Shown in pieces: positions 1 to 7,919 of a DNA stretch of 64,000 nucleotides. Under the pieces are notes generated by a model, which saw only the letters and a program-made list of their open reading frames with translations, had not been told where the DNA came from and searched no databases. Location of the stretch: NCBI RefSeq assembly GCF_947488025.1, contig NZ_CANKYS010000004.1, positions 209,817 through 273,816 of the forward strand, given 5' to 3'. Within the stretch, counting starts at the first letter, position 1; each line of letters begins with the position of its first letter. A program made the position numbers and the translations under genes. Origin of the DNA: an uncultured Nocardioides sp. GTDB taxonomy: Bacteria > Actinomycetota > Actinomycetes > Propionibacteriales > Nocardioidaceae.

Positions 1-107
1 TCGCTGCCCTGCGCGGTCGCGGAGTCGTGCATGACCGGGCAACCGGCCTCGGCCTTCCGGTCGACCCCCTGGGGGCTCTCGGGGGTGGTGTCCTGGTTGT
101 CGGTCAT
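1..107 (-). CDS. katG: Catalase-peroxidase KatG, N-terminal fragment (runs off the left edge)
   Basis: Only the first 35 codons are inside the window. The peptide begins MTDNQDTTPE and contains GCPVMHD, which matches the conserved GCPV-H segment near the N-terminus of bifunctional heme catalase-peroxidases. These enzymes destroy hydrogen peroxide in the cytoplasm. The ATG overlaps the furA stop codon (ATGA), so the two genes are translationally coupled, and the furA-katG order is the usual actinobacterial arrangement. The catalytic region lies outside the window, so the call rests on this short motif and on the neighbour. Confidence 0.8.
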   Translation of the reverse strand, partial: MTDNQDTTPESPQGVDRKAEAGCPVMHDSATAQGS

Positions 108-547
108 GGCGAACCTTTCGTCGGTGGGGCGGGAACGGTGCAGGCGGGGCACAGGCCCCAGTAGGTGACCTCGGCCTCGTCGATGACGAAGCCGTGGGTG
201 TCGGAGGCGTCGAGACAGGGACGTACGCCGACCGCGCAGTCGACGTCGGCGACGACGCCGCACGAGCGGCAGACCACGTGGTGGTGGTTGTCGCCGACGC
301 GCAGCTCGTAGCGGGCCACGGAGCCGGCGGGCTGGATCCGACGGACCAGCCCCGAGTCGGTGAGCGCGCCGAGGACGTCGTACACCGCCTGGTGGGAGAC
401 GGTCGGCTCCTCGGTGCGCACCGCGGCGAGGACGCTGCCGGTGTCGGCGTGCGGCTGACGGCGTACGGCGCGGAGCACGGCGAGACGCGGACGGGTGACC
501 CTCAGGTCAGCCCCGCGAAGCAGGTGCTCGAACTCGCTGTCGTCCAT
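104..547 (-). CDS. furA: FurA, Fur-family peroxide/metal-responsive repressor
   Basis: 147 residues, a normal Fur length. The N-terminal winged helix (about residues 10-85) includes RVTRPRLAVLRAV and the recognition-helix region TVSHQAVYDVLGAL. The dimerisation half carries the metal-binding HHHVVCRSCG segment and a C-terminal CPAC pair. In actinobacteria FurA represses its own operon with katG and releases DNA on oxidation. Its ATGA overlap with katG here fits that role. An inverted repeat upstream of the start is a candidate autoregulatory site. Confidence 0.92.
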   Translation of the reverse strand: MDDSEFEHLLRGADLRVTRPRLAVLRAVRRQPHADTGSVLAAVRTEEPTVSHQAVYDVLGALTDSGLVRRIQPAGSVARYELRVGDNHHHVVCRSCGVVADVDCAVGVRPCLDASDTHGFVIDEAEVTYWGLCPACTVPAPPTKGSP

Positions 548-570
548 CTCCGCCCACCCTGCCCCCCTTT

Positions 571-585
571 CTTGAACCAGTCAAG
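571..585. promoter_or_regulatory. furA box: Candidate FurA operator (inverted repeat)
   Basis: CTTGA-ACCAG-TCAAG is a perfect 5-bp dyad with a 5-bp spacer, 24 bp upstream of the furA start. It sits in an unusually AT-rich patch of this intergenic region. Reading leftward it contains TTGACT, so it may overlap the furA -35 box. Autoregulation at an AT-rich site just upstream of furA is established in mycobacteria; the assignment here is inference. Confidence 0.5.
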
Positions 586-711
586 TTTCTTTGTGACAGT
601 TTTGACCACTTCCCCGGGGCGGGACGTCACCCGGGTTTGAGGACGTTGATCTGTGGAATGGTCACCGGGCTCTCGGACCCAGACCGACCGATCCACCAGT
701 GAGGAAGACAC

Positions 712-2430
712 GTGTCCAGCTCCCCAGACAGTCCACCGGCGACACCGCGCGAGGCCGAGGTGCCCGTGCAGGCAGGCCTCCGACCCGACTCCGCCATCAC
801 CGCGCCCCGGGTGTTCTGGCCTGCCGCTGCCATCATCTCGGTGTTCGTCGTGCTCGCCGTGGCCCTCCCCGAGCGCCTCGGCGACACACTCACCACGCTC
901 AACGACACGGTCATCGGCGACCTCGGGTGGTTCTACGTCCTCCTGGTCAGCGCGTTCATCGCCTTCTCCCTGTGGGTGGCCTACTCACCCCTGGGCCGGG
1001 TGGTGCTGGGCAAGGACGACGAGGAGCCCGAGTTCGGCCTCAAGTCCTGGTTCGCGATGCTCTTCGCGGCCGGCATGGGCATCGGGCTGGTCTTCTGGGG
1101 CGTCGCCGAGCCGCTCAACCACTTCGCGTCCCCTCCGCCCGGCACCGCCGACGGCGAGGCCGCGGCCGCTCGCGCCGCGATGGACAGCACCTTCCTGCAC
1201 TGGGGCCTGCACGCCTGGGGCATCTACGTCGTCGTGGGTCTCTCGATCGCCTACGCCGTGCACCGCAAGGGCCGCCCGGTGTCGATCCGCTGGGCGCTCG
1301 AGCCGATCTTCGGCGACCGCGTCAAGGGCACCCTGGGTGACGTCATCGACGTGATCGCCATCGTCGGCACGCTCTTCGGCGTCGCGACCTCGCTCGGCTT
1401 CGGCGTCAGCCAGGTCGGCGCGGGCCTCGCCTACCTCGGCGTGGTCGACGAGTCCTCGACCACCCTCAAGGTGCTGCTCATCGTCGGCATCAGCGCCATC
1501 GCGATCGTCTCCGTCGCCACCGGCGTCGACAAGGGCATCAAGTGGCTGTCCAACATCAACATGGGCATGGCGGCCGCGCTGCTGGTCGTCGTGGCCATCC
1601 TCGGCCCGACCGTCTTCATCCTGGGCGACTTCGTCCAGCAGATCGGCTCCTACCTCCGCAACTTCTTCGAGCTCTCCTTCCGCACGATGAGCTTCCAGGG
1701 CGAGGAGGGACGCAGCTGGCTGTCCGGCTGGACCACCTTCTACTGGGGCTGGTGGATGAGCTGGGCGCCGTTCGTCGGCGTGTTCATCGCCCGCATCTCC
1801 CGCGGCCGCACCGTGCGTGAGTTCGTCACCGGCGTGCTGCTGGTGCCCACCCTCGTCACCTTCCTGTGGTTCTCGGTGCTGGGCGGCTCCGCGATCTACC
1901 GCGAGATGTTCGGCGAGGGTGGCCTGATCGGCGAGGACGGCGCGGTGTCCACCGACGCAGCGCTCTTCCAGTTCCTCGGGGGCCTGCCGGCCTCCGGCCT
2001 GCTGAGCGTCGTGGCGATGATCCTGGTCATCGTGTTCTTCGTGACCAGCTCGGACTCCGGGTCGTTCGTGGTCGACATGCTGGCCAGCGGCGGCGACCCC
2101 GAGCCGCCGGTGTGGAGCCGCATCTTCTGGGCGGTCATGGAAGGAGTGGTCGCCGCGACCCTCCTGATCGCCGGCGCAGTGACCGGGGGCGACGGGCTCA
2201 GCGCCCTCCAGACCATGGCGATCCTGCTCGCGCTCCCGTTCAGCCTCGTGATGATCGGGATGATGGTGGCGACCGGCAAGGCCCTCCTCCACGAGAACTG
2301 GCTGATGGAGCGCGCCGAACGCCGGCTGCTCGCTGCCGAGGTCGCCGGCGAGGTCGCCCGCGTCAACGGCAGCACCCCCGGACCGATCCGCGACGATCGC
2401 CCGCGGTCGCGGCCGGAGACCAAGGTCTGA
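712..2430 (+). CDS. BCCT-family betaine/choline/carnitine transporter
   Basis: 572 residues with about 12 hydrophobic segments. The family signature around the eighth helix is present: GWTTFYWGWWMSWAPFVG followed by FIARISRGRTVREF. These secondary transporters import quaternary ammonium compounds such as glycine betaine or choline, usually with sodium, for osmoprotection or nutrition. The GTG start is chosen because GAGGAAG lies 6-8 bases before it. The charged C-terminal tail (about residues 525-572) is where related carriers sense osmotic stress, but it is short here. The substrate cannot be told from sequence alone. The gene is monocistronic and convergent with the GNAT gene across a repeat cluster. 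Confidence 0.93.
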   Translation: MSSSPDSPPATPREAEVPVQAGLRPDSAITAPRVFWPAAAIISVFVVLAVALPERLGDTLTTLNDTVIGDLGWFYVLLVSAFIAFSLWVAYSPLGRVVLGKDDEEPEFGLKSWFAMLFAAGMGIGLVFWGVAEPLNHFASPPPGTADGEAAAARAAMDSTFLHWGLHAWGIYVVVGLSIAYAVHRKGRPVSIRWALEPIFGDRVKGTLGDVIDVIAIVGTLFGVATSLGFGVSQVGAGLAYLGVVDESSTTLKVLLIVGISAIAIVSVATGVDKGIKWLSNINMGMAAALLVVVAILGPTVFILGDFVQQIGSYLRNFFELSFRTMSFQGEEGRSWLSGWTTFYWGWWMSWAPFVGVFIARISRGRTVREFVTGVLLVPTLVTFLWFSVLGGSAIYREMFGEGGLIGEDGAVSTDAALFQFLGGLPASGLLSVVAMILVIVFFVTSSDSGSFVVDMLASGGDPEPPVWSRIFWAVMEGVVAATLLIAGAVTGGDGLSALQTMAILLALPFSLVMIGMMVATGKALLHENWLMERAERRLLAAEVAGEVARVNGSTPGPIRDDRPRSRPETKV

Positions 2431-2446
2431 CGCGCGGCGGCCGGTC

Positions 2447-2614
2447 GGGGTAGTCCAGTGGGAAGTGGCTGCCCCCAGCCTGCCGTGGGGTAGTCCAGTG
2501 AAAAGTGGCTGGGAAACCGGCCCGGCAACCACCACAACCCACTGGACTACCCCGCCGGCAGCCACAACCCACTGGACTACCCCCGCCGGCAGCCAGAACC
2601 CACTGGACTACCCC
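2447..2614. repeat. Cluster of five GGGGTAGTCCAGTG repeats in opposed orientations
   Basis: Two copies read forward (2447-2470 and 2487-2510, each extending into AAGTGGCT). Three read reverse as CCCACTGGACTACCCC (2538-2553, 2568-2584 with one extra C, 2599-2614), separated by CGCCGGCAGCCA-type spacers. Opposed copies can pair into long hairpins. They lie between the convergent BCCT and GNAT genes, so they could end transcription from both sides. The last copy supplies the GNAT stop codon. No mobile gene is attached. Confidence 0.8.
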
Positions 2615-3162
2615 GCCCGGGGCGGCAGCCCGGACCACTCCCGGGCCAGGAGCGCCCAGACCTCGAGGTCCTGGCGCTCGTCCCGCACGGGGAACACCTC
2701 GCGGAGCGTGCCCTCGTGGGTGAAGCCGAGACGCTCGGCGACGCGGCGGCTGGCGTGGTTGCCCGGGGCGCAGCGCCACTCGACGCGGAGCAGGCCGCGC
2801 TCGACGAACGCCCAGTCGAGCATGGCGGCGACCGCGCGGGTGACGATCCCGCGCCCGCGGGCGGACGCGGCGAGGAAGACGCCCGCCTCCGCGGTCCGGG
2901 AGCGGGCGTTGATGCTCGGGAAGAGCGTGCCGCCGACGAGCTCGCCGTCGACCCAGATGCCGTAGAGCCGCCGGGTTCCCTCGCCGCGCGCCTTGGCGAA
3001 GGACTCGATGAAGCCGCGGGCGCCGTCGACGTCCTCGAAGCCCTCCCACGGCAGCCAGTCGTAGAAGTCGGCGCCGTGCGCGCGGAACAGCCCGGCCAGC
3101 TGCTCGGCGTGCCAGGGCTCGAGGTCGGTCAGGCGGGCGTCGTCGATCTGCAGGCTCAGCAC
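2608..3162 (-). CDS. GNAT-family N-acetyltransferase (RimJ/RimL type)
   Basis: 184 residues from a GTG start. The acetyl-CoA pyrophosphate-binding region is the ARGRGIVTRAVAAMLDWAF stretch, followed by a typical NHASRRVAERLGF segment and a C-terminal strand (FTHEGTLREVF). This pattern is that of RimJ/RimL-like enzymes acetylating protein N-termini or small amines; the substrate is unknown. The start is supported by a TAGGGT -10 box seven bases upstream, implying a leaderless transcript. The TAG stop lies inside the last intergenic repeat copy. Confidence 0.88.
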   Translation of the reverse strand: MLSLQIDDARLTDLEPWHAEQLAGLFRAHGADFYDWLPWEGFEDVDGARGFIESFAKARGEGTRRLYGIWVDGELVGGTLFPSINARSRTAEAGVFLAASARGRGIVTRAVAAMLDWAFVERGLLRVEWRCAPGNHASRRVAERLGFTHEGTLREVFPVRDERQDLEVWALLAREWSGLPPRAG

Positions 3163-3169
3163 CCGCGAC

Positions 3170-3175
3170 ACCCTA
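3170..3175 (-). promoter_or_regulatory. -10 box (TAGGGT) of a probable leaderless promoter for the GNAT gene
   Basis: TAGGGT on the minus strand ends seven bases before the GTG at 3162, so the transcript should begin at or next to the start codon. The box overlaps the stop codon of the upstream SDR gene, giving the GNAT gene its own promoter despite the tight packing. Confidence 0.5.
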
Positions 3176-4162
3176 GGTGCCCGCCGCTCCGTCCAGCCCG
3201 GCCGCGGCCGCCAGCCACGCCCAGGCACGAGCCCGGTCGGCGTCGCTCGCCCGGGTGGTCGGCAGGAGGTTGGTCGGGCGCTCGACCCGGTCGTGCCAGA
3301 AGCGACCGGTCGGCGGGGCGGGCTCGACGGCCGTGAGCCAGACGGTGGTGTCGGCACCCTGCGCGTCGTCGCGCAGCACCGGCCGGGTGACCCGGCGGAA
3401 CGTCGGCAGCGACTCCCGTACGCCCGGGGTGTCGGCCCAGCCGGGGTGCATCGTCGCGACGGTGATCCGGTCGGCCGACCAGCGTTCGGCGAGCAGCGGG
3501 GCCATCTCGACCTGCCAGCGCTTGGACCGGGCGTAGGACGTCGTCGGTGAGTAGTCCCCAGTGGTGCAGCCCGGGTCGTCGGCCCGCAGCGGCTGGCCGT
3601 ACATCCCGCCGCTGCTGACCAGCACCACACGCCCGCCCACCGCACCGGCCGCGAGCGGACCGCGCAGCGCCTCGGTCATCACCACCGGCCCGACGAGGTG
3701 GACCGCCATGCTGAGCTCGTGGCCCTGGGGCGACTCGGTCCGCTCGGGCGGCATCACGCCCGCGTTGTGCACCACCGCGTGGAGGTCGGAGACCTCTGCG
3801 GCGAGCTCGGTCGCGAAGCGTCGTACGTCGTCGAGGTCGGCGACGTCGCACCGCCAGAGCCGCAGCTTTGCGCCGGGGTGCGCGGCCCGGATCCGATCGG
3901 CGACCCCGGCCCCCTTGGCCTCGTCGCGCACCAGGAGGTGCACCGCGGCGCCGAGGCCGGCCAGCCCGTCGGCGGTCGCCGCGCCGAGACCGGAGCTCGC
4001 TCCGGTGACCAGCACGTGCCGGCCCTCGAGCGATCGCGGCAGGGGGCCGGCCGGCCAGCCGGGCAGCGCCCGCCGCACCGCGAGGCCGACCGTGGTGTAG
4101 CCGAGGACCACCGAGCGGTCCAGGACCACGTCGACCGCGCGGGCGAGGGCGGGGCGGGTCAT
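3173..4162 (-). CDS. Short-chain dehydrogenase/reductase
   Basis: 329 residues. The nucleotide-binding loop is TGASSGLG near residue 50. HNAGVMPPE is the NAG motif, and YARSK is the catalytic Tyr-x-x-x-Lys. The length and C-terminal extension resemble the retinol dehydrogenase/WW-domain oxidoreductase-like branch of SDRs. It probably uses NADP(H); the substrate is unknown. The ATG lies 11 bases after the stop of the upstream aldo/keto reductase gene, so the two are probably cotranscribed. Confidence 0.87.
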   Translation of the reverse strand: MTRPALARAVDVVLDRSVVLGYTTVGLAVRRALPGWPAGPLPRSLEGRHVLVTGASSGLGAATADGLAGLGAAVHLLVRDEAKGAGVADRIRAAHPGAKLRLWRCDVADLDDVRRFATELAAEVSDLHAVVHNAGVMPPERTESPQGHELSMAVHLVGPVVMTEALRGPLAAGAVGGRVVLVSSGGMYGQPLRADDPGCTTGDYSPTTSYARSKRWQVEMAPLLAERWSADRITVATMHPGWADTPGVRESLPTFRRVTRPVLRDDAQGADTTVWLTAVEPAPPTGRFWHDRVERPTNLLPTTRASDADRARAWAWLAAAAGLDGAAGT

Positions 4163-4173
4163 GGCGTCCGGGT

Positions 4174-5043
4174 TCAGCTCGCGTCGAGCCGTGCGAGCTC
4201 GTCGGCGGTGAGCTCGATGTCCGCGGCAGCGGCCGAGTCGGTGATGGAGGAGGGTCGCTTGGCGCCCGGGATCGGGATCACGACCGGCGACTGGGCGAGC
4301 TCCCACGCGAGGGCGACCTGCTGGGCGCTCACCCCGCGCTCCTGCGCGATCTCGGCGAAGGCAGGGTGCTTGTCGGCGAGCTCCTTGGCGTCGGACAGCC
4401 CGCCGAGCGGGCTCCACGGCAGGAAGGCGAGCCCGAGCTCCTCGCAGACCTCGATCTCGGGACGCGAGGAGCGGAACTTCGGGCTGAACTGGTTCTGCAC
4501 GCTGACCAGTGCGTCGCCGAGGACGGCGTGGGCGTCGCGGATCTGCTGCGGGTCGGCGTTGGAGAGCCCCACGTGCGCCACCTTGCCGCTGTCGGCGATC
4601 TCCTTGAGGGTGACGATCACCTCGTCGTAGGACACCTTCGGGTCCGGGCGGTGGTGCTGCCAGAGCGCGATCTGCTCCACGCCGAGGCGCTGGAGGCTGG
4701 CGTCCACGGCCTCGCGGAGGTGGGCGGGCGAGCTGTCGGTGTCCCAGCCGCCGCCCTCGGTGCGGACGTGGCCGCCCTTGGTGGCCAGCACGACCAGGTC
4801 GCGCACGCCGAGCTCGTCGAGGATCGAGGCGATCAGCCGCTCGTTCTCCCCCTGAGCACCGGCGCCCTTCTCGTCGCCGGGGCCGTAGGCGTCGGCGGTG
4901 TCGAAGAGGGTGACGCCCGCGTCGAGGGCCGCGGAGACGGTGTCGAGGAGCTGCTGCCGGGGCTGGGTGCCGGTCTGGTCGAAGGTCATCAGGCCGAGCC
5001 CGATGGCGCCGACCTGCTGGGTGCCGAAAGTGCGAGTCTGCAT
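4174..5043 (-). CDS. Aldo/keto reductase
   Basis: 289 residues in a (beta/alpha)8 pattern. Catalytic residues are visible as DTADAYG (Asp and Tyr), ATKGG (Lys) and WQHHRPD (His). The NADPH-binding C-terminal signature IPIPGAKRPSSI is present. It reduces aldehydes or ketones in the cytoplasm, physiological substrate unknown. The promoter TAGGGT sits seven bases before the ATG, and the SDR gene follows closely, suggesting a two-gene carbonyl-reductase operon. Confidence 0.92.
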   Translation of the reverse strand: MQTRTFGTQQVGAIGLGLMTFDQTGTQPRQQLLDTVSAALDAGVTLFDTADAYGPGDEKGAGAQGENERLIASILDELGVRDLVVLATKGGHVRTEGGGWDTDSSPAHLREAVDASLQRLGVEQIALWQHHRPDPKVSYDEVIVTLKEIADSGKVAHVGLSNADPQQIRDAHAVLGDALVSVQNQFSPKFRSSRPEIEVCEELGLAFLPWSPLGGLSDAKELADKHPAFAEIAQERGVSAQQVALAWELAQSPVVIPIPGAKRPSSITDSAAAADIELTADELARLDAS

Positions 5044-5050
5044 GTCCTCG

Positions 5051-5056
5051 ACCCTA
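5051..5056 (-). promoter_or_regulatory. -10 box (TAGGGT) of a probable leaderless promoter for the aldo/keto reductase gene
   Basis: TAGGGT on the minus strand is separated from the ATG at 5043 by seven bases, the spacing expected when transcription starts at the start codon. Confidence 0.5.
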
Positions 5057-5084
5057 CGGCCCGCGCGGTCAGGCGGAGCCGACG

Positions 5085-5396
5085 TCAGTCGAGCTCGATG
5101 GTGCCCACCCAGCGCTCGCCGGCGTCGCCACCCCAGGCGTCCCACGCGACACGGCCCGGCGACGGGTAGCCGTCCCCATCCCGGGTGAACCCCTCGGCGT
5201 CCTTGTCGACGGTGTGCCGCGCGAAGTAGGCCTTCATCTTCGTCACGTCGTCGTCGCTCACCTCCTGGCCCTCGGCGAGCTGGTGGGCGCGGTGGCGACC
5301 GACGTCGGTGAAGCCCTTGCCGGCCTTCCCCTCCTCGATCCACCGGACCGCGCGCTGCGCGGCCTCCTGCACGTCCTTCGGTGGCTGGTGTCCCAT
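5085..5396 (-). CDS. Small conserved hypothetical protein
   Basis: 103 residues, hydrophilic, no signal peptide or membrane segment. The middle part (VGRHRAHQLAEGQEVSDDDV, then MKAYFARHTVDKDAEGF) and the ending GYPSPGRVAWDAWGGDAGERW-like pattern resemble a small domain found in stand-alone actinobacterial hypothetical proteins and in some phage-derived proteins. Its function is not known to me. The ATG is supported by a TAGCGT box seven bases upstream. Confidence 0.7.
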   Translation of the reverse strand: MGHQPPKDVQEAAQRAVRWIEEGKAGKGFTDVGRHRAHQLAEGQEVSDDDVTKMKAYFARHTVDKDAEGFTRDGDGYPSPGRVAWDAWGGDAGERWVGTIELD

Positions 5397-5403
5397 GCCT
5401 CCG

Positions 5404-5409
5404 ACGCTA
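5404..5409 (-). promoter_or_regulatory. -10 box (TAGCGT) of a probable leaderless promoter for the gene at 5085-5396
   Basis: TAGCGT on the minus strand ends seven bases before the ATG at 5396. This is the same geometry as the two promoters upstream of the neighbouring GNAT and aldo/keto reductase genes. Confidence 0.5.
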
Positions 5410-5481
5410 GGCACGCCCCTCCCCTGCCGCCTCACCCCGTCGGCGGTCCGGCCCGGGTCCCGCCAGCGGAGGTACGCCCGC

Positions 5482-5532
5482 TCACCCGCCCGCCGTGACC
5501 AGCCCGGTCTCGTAGGCGAGCACGACGAGCTG
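5482..5532 (-). pseudogene. C-terminal remnant of a LuxR/NarL-type response regulator
   Basis: The last 16 codons of the minus-strand frame read QLVVLAYETGLVTAGG and then stop. That is a typical C-terminal end of NarL/FixJ response regulators, following their HTH. The preceding sequence in any frame does not give the HTH or receiver domain, so only a tail survives. It lies in the otherwise gene-free stretch 5397-5699, in which nothing else is recognisable. Confidence 0.55.
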
Positions 5533-5699
5533 GGTGGGAAGGCGTGGAGGATCGCGACGATCCGACCTGGCCGGGCGCGTGTGGTGTCCATGCCGGCCAC
5601 GCTCTCGTCGGTGACCCCGGCGGCGCGTCCGCCGCTGGGAGTCACTCGCGGGGTCGGCGTACTCCCCCTGCAGTACGCCGGTGGAGTACGCCGGCGTGC

Positions 5700-6086
5700 T
5701 CAGGCCGGCGCGTGGAGCGTCCGGGCGACGGCCGGGACGACCACCGCTGCGGCGAGGAGGTGGAGCACGACGAGGGTCACGGCGGTGGCGGCGTCGGCCG
5801 CCGCCAGGAACGGCGGCACGAGCGACAGGGCGGTCAGCGCCACGGTCGTGCGGACCCACCACCGGACCGGGCTGGCGCTCCACCGCGACAGCGCCGCCGC
5901 GATCAGCACGCCCACGGCCGAGAGCACGACGGTCACGAAGGCGATGCCCGACACCGGGATCGACTCCCCGCCGGTGACCTCGAGGTCGACGCCGGCGGCT
6001 CGGGCGAGGGCGGCGACGGCGGCGTTGAGGGCGGCGGCCGCGACCGCGGCGCCCAGCCCGACGGCGATCGTCCGCGCGCCCCTCAC
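5700..6086 (-). CDS. DUF6069-like four-helix membrane protein
   Basis: 128 residues with four hydrophobic segments, starting at a GTG that overlaps the end of the sigma factor gene. The pattern, with an early small-residue-rich helix, a VDLEV-type loop and a short cytoplasmic end, fits the small DUF6069 integral membrane family of actinobacteria. The function is unknown. The overlap with the sigma gene suggests they are expressed together and that this protein may be an accessory or target of that regulator. Confidence 0.65.
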   Translation of the reverse strand: MRGARTIAVGLGAAVAAAALNAAVAALARAAGVDLEVTGGESIPVSGIAFVTVVLSAVGVLIAAALSRWSASPVRWWVRTTVALTALSLVPPFLAAADAATAVTLVVLHLLAAAVVVPAVARTLHAPA

Positions 6087-7084
6087 CGGACCTCTCCCTC
6101 GGCGGGCAGGCGCTCCGGCAGCCCGAGCGAGGCGAACCGCTCGGCGTCGAAGATGGTGACCTCGGCGATCTGCCCGCCGGAGACGCGCAGCACGTCGATC
6201 GTGAGCGGCAGGTGGGCGGCCGCCTCTTCGTTCCAGAGGTAGTAGGCGACCGCTGGCTGGCGGTTCACCGCCGTCGGGACGCCACGCAGTCCGGTCATCC
6301 CGGGGTAGCCGTTGGCCGTCCAGTCCGCGACGACCGCGTCGCGACCGACGACGAGGCCCTCCCACGGCGGCATGGAGTAGCGGACGTCGTCGCGCATCAT
6401 CGCGGCGATCGCGTCGAGGTCGGTGGCGGTGCTCGCCTCGGTGAAGCGGCGTACGAGGTCGCGGTTCTCCGCGTCCGTGTCTGCGCCGGTCCACTCCTGG
6501 CGCTCGACGGGCAGGTGCTCACGCATCCCGGCGCGGGCCCGCTGGAGCGCGCTGTTGACCGAGTTGACCGAGTCGCCGAGCAGCTCGGCGACGTCCTTGG
6601 CCGGCCACCCGAGCACGTCGCGCAGGACCAGCACGGCACGCGGGCGCGGGGCGAGGTGCTGCACCGCGACGACGTAGGCCAGCTCGATCGTCTCCCGCGC
6701 GAGCGCCCGGCTCTCCGGCTCGTCGGCGACGTCCGCGGGCAGCTCGTCGAGGAGGCTGTCGGGGTAGGGCTGCAGCCACCGCACCTCGCCGCCGGCCGCC
6801 GGCTCGGGCCGACGCTTGGCGAGCAGGTCGAGGCAGGCGTTGGTGGCGATGCGGTACAGCCAGGCCCGCACCGTCGAGCGCCCTTCGTACGACGCCCGGG
6901 CGCGCCAGGCCTTGAGGAACGTCTCCTGCACCGCGTCCTCGGCGTCCTGGAACGACCCCAGCATCCGGTAGCAGTGGACGTGCAGCTCGCGTCCGTGCCG
7001 CTCGGCGAGCTCCGCGAACCCGGCCTCGTCCACGTCGTGGAGACTGCTCACGCCGACCTCCTCGATGCGCATGTCGATCGTCAT
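6083..7084 (-). CDS. ECF sigma factor with SnoaL-like C-terminal domain (SigG-like)
   Basis: 333 residues, longer than a bare ECF sigma. Sigma-2 covers about residues 20-90 (CYRMLGSFQDAEDAVQETFLKAW is split across region 2.2-2.4). Sigma-4 is about residues 130-190 (LAPRPRAVLVLRDVLGWPA, then helix-turn-helix). The last 120 residues form a SnoaL/NTF2-like fold (MRDDVRYSMPPWEG). This architecture matches the SigG/TIGR02960 group, in which the C-terminal domain tunes activity in place of a classical anti-sigma factor. The ATG at 7084 has GAGAGG upstream; a second ATG 12 bases inside is possible. Confidence 0.85.
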   Translation of the reverse strand: MTIDMRIEEVGVSSLHDVDEAGFAELAERHGRELHVHCYRMLGSFQDAEDAVQETFLKAWRARASYEGRSTVRAWLYRIATNACLDLLAKRRPEPAAGGEVRWLQPYPDSLLDELPADVADEPESRALARETIELAYVVAVQHLAPRPRAVLVLRDVLGWPAKDVAELLGDSVNSVNSALQRARAGMREHLPVERQEWTGADTDAENRDLVRRFTEASTATDLDAIAAMMRDDVRYSMPPWEGLVVGRDAVVADWTANGYPGMTGLRGVPTAVNRQPAVAYYLWNEEAAAHLPLTIDVLRVSGGQIAEVTIFDAERFASLGLPERLPAEGEVR

Positions 7085-7199
7085 CGTCCAACCTCTCGTC
7101 CGTTCGCGTGTCCTGTCATCGGTATGACGGCGATCGAGCGGCGAACTCATCACCCGGGTGCTCCGCGACCCTGGCGGGACGCCCACGGGCGCACGAGCA

Positions 7200-7235
7200 A
7201 ACCGCCCGCCCCTCCTGGAGGAGGGACGGGCGGTT
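7200..7235 (-). terminator. Strong hairpin terminator downstream of the gene at 7248-7919
   Basis: AACCGCCCG pairs with CGGGCGGTT, continues after one mismatch as CCCTCC/GGAGGG, and closes with a TGGA loop. It lies 12 bases after the stop codon of the leftward membrane-protein gene. There is no long T tract, as is common in high-GC actinobacteria. Confidence 0.75.
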
Positions 7236-7247
7236 GCGTCGGACGGG

Positions 7248-7919
7248 TCAGGCGCCCAGACCGGTGCGGTCGACCTTGCGGTGGAACCGCATTCCGGCGA
7301 GGCCGCCGAGGATGGCGCCGCCGAGGCTGGCTGCGATGGCAGCGACGGCGGTGATGATCCCCCCGGTGGCGAGATCGCCCTCGCTGATGGGCACGCGCGG
7401 CAGGCTGTTGAGCTGCGAGAGCACGTTGTACTCGCTACCCGCGACCGCGACGACCACCGCCACCACGATGGCGATGACCAGGGCCCACAGCCACACCGCG
7501 AGGCCCTGCTTGGCGCCGTCGAAGCGCGCCATGCGTCCCGCGACGTAGCCGCCTGCGTAGTAGGCGACGAAGAGGATCACCAGCAGGGCGATGGCGCCCA
7601 CGAGGCCGACCGTCTCCGCGTTCTGCGTCGCTTCACGCTCCGCCTGCTGCGGGCCCGACAGGGCGCCGAGGCCGACGGCCGTCCCGATCGCGCTGAGCAG
7701 CGCGGTCACGAGGATGGCGGTGCCGGCGGCGGTGAGCCAGCCGAAGAAGGCCGAGCCCCACTTGATGCCGCCGTGCTCCTCCTTCTCGCGGGCCACGACG
7801 GTCTTGCGGTCGGTGGTCCGGTCGGTGGTCCGGTCGGGTACGCCGTCGTGGTCACGGTCGTGGACCACGTCACCGTCCGCGTGGCCGCCGTGTCGGGGTT
7901 GATCCGCGTTGGTGCTCAC
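7248..7919 (-). CDS. Integral membrane protein of unknown function
   Basis: 223 residues. A charged, Asp/His-rich cytoplasmic N-terminus (about 50 residues) is followed by four hydrophobic segments (about residues 60-80, 103-123, 140-160, 182-205) and a short basic end. The GTG start overlaps the TGA of the upstream PRC-barrel/DUF2382 gene (GTGA), so translation is coupled. I do not recognise a specific family. The neighbours (a PRC-barrel stress protein and a conserved-TM-helix channel-like protein) suggest an envelope or stress role. Confidence 0.75.
   Translation of the reverse strand: MSTNADQPRHGGHADGDVVHDRDHDGVPDRTTDRTTDRKTVVAREKEEHGGIKWGSAFFGWLTAAGTAILVTALLSAIGTAVGLGALSGPQQAEREATQNAETVGLVGAIALLVILFVAYYAGGYVAGRMARFDGAKQGLAVWLWALVIAIVVAVVVAVAGSEYNVLSQLNSLPRVPISEGDLATGGIITAVAAIAASLGGAILGGLAGMRFHRKVDRTGLGA

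Noticed and set aside
5482..5883. A complete 133-residue protein on the minus strand
   Set aside because: Only the last 16 residues resemble a real protein. The rest is Arg-rich, without homology by eye, and overlaps the DUF6069-like gene.
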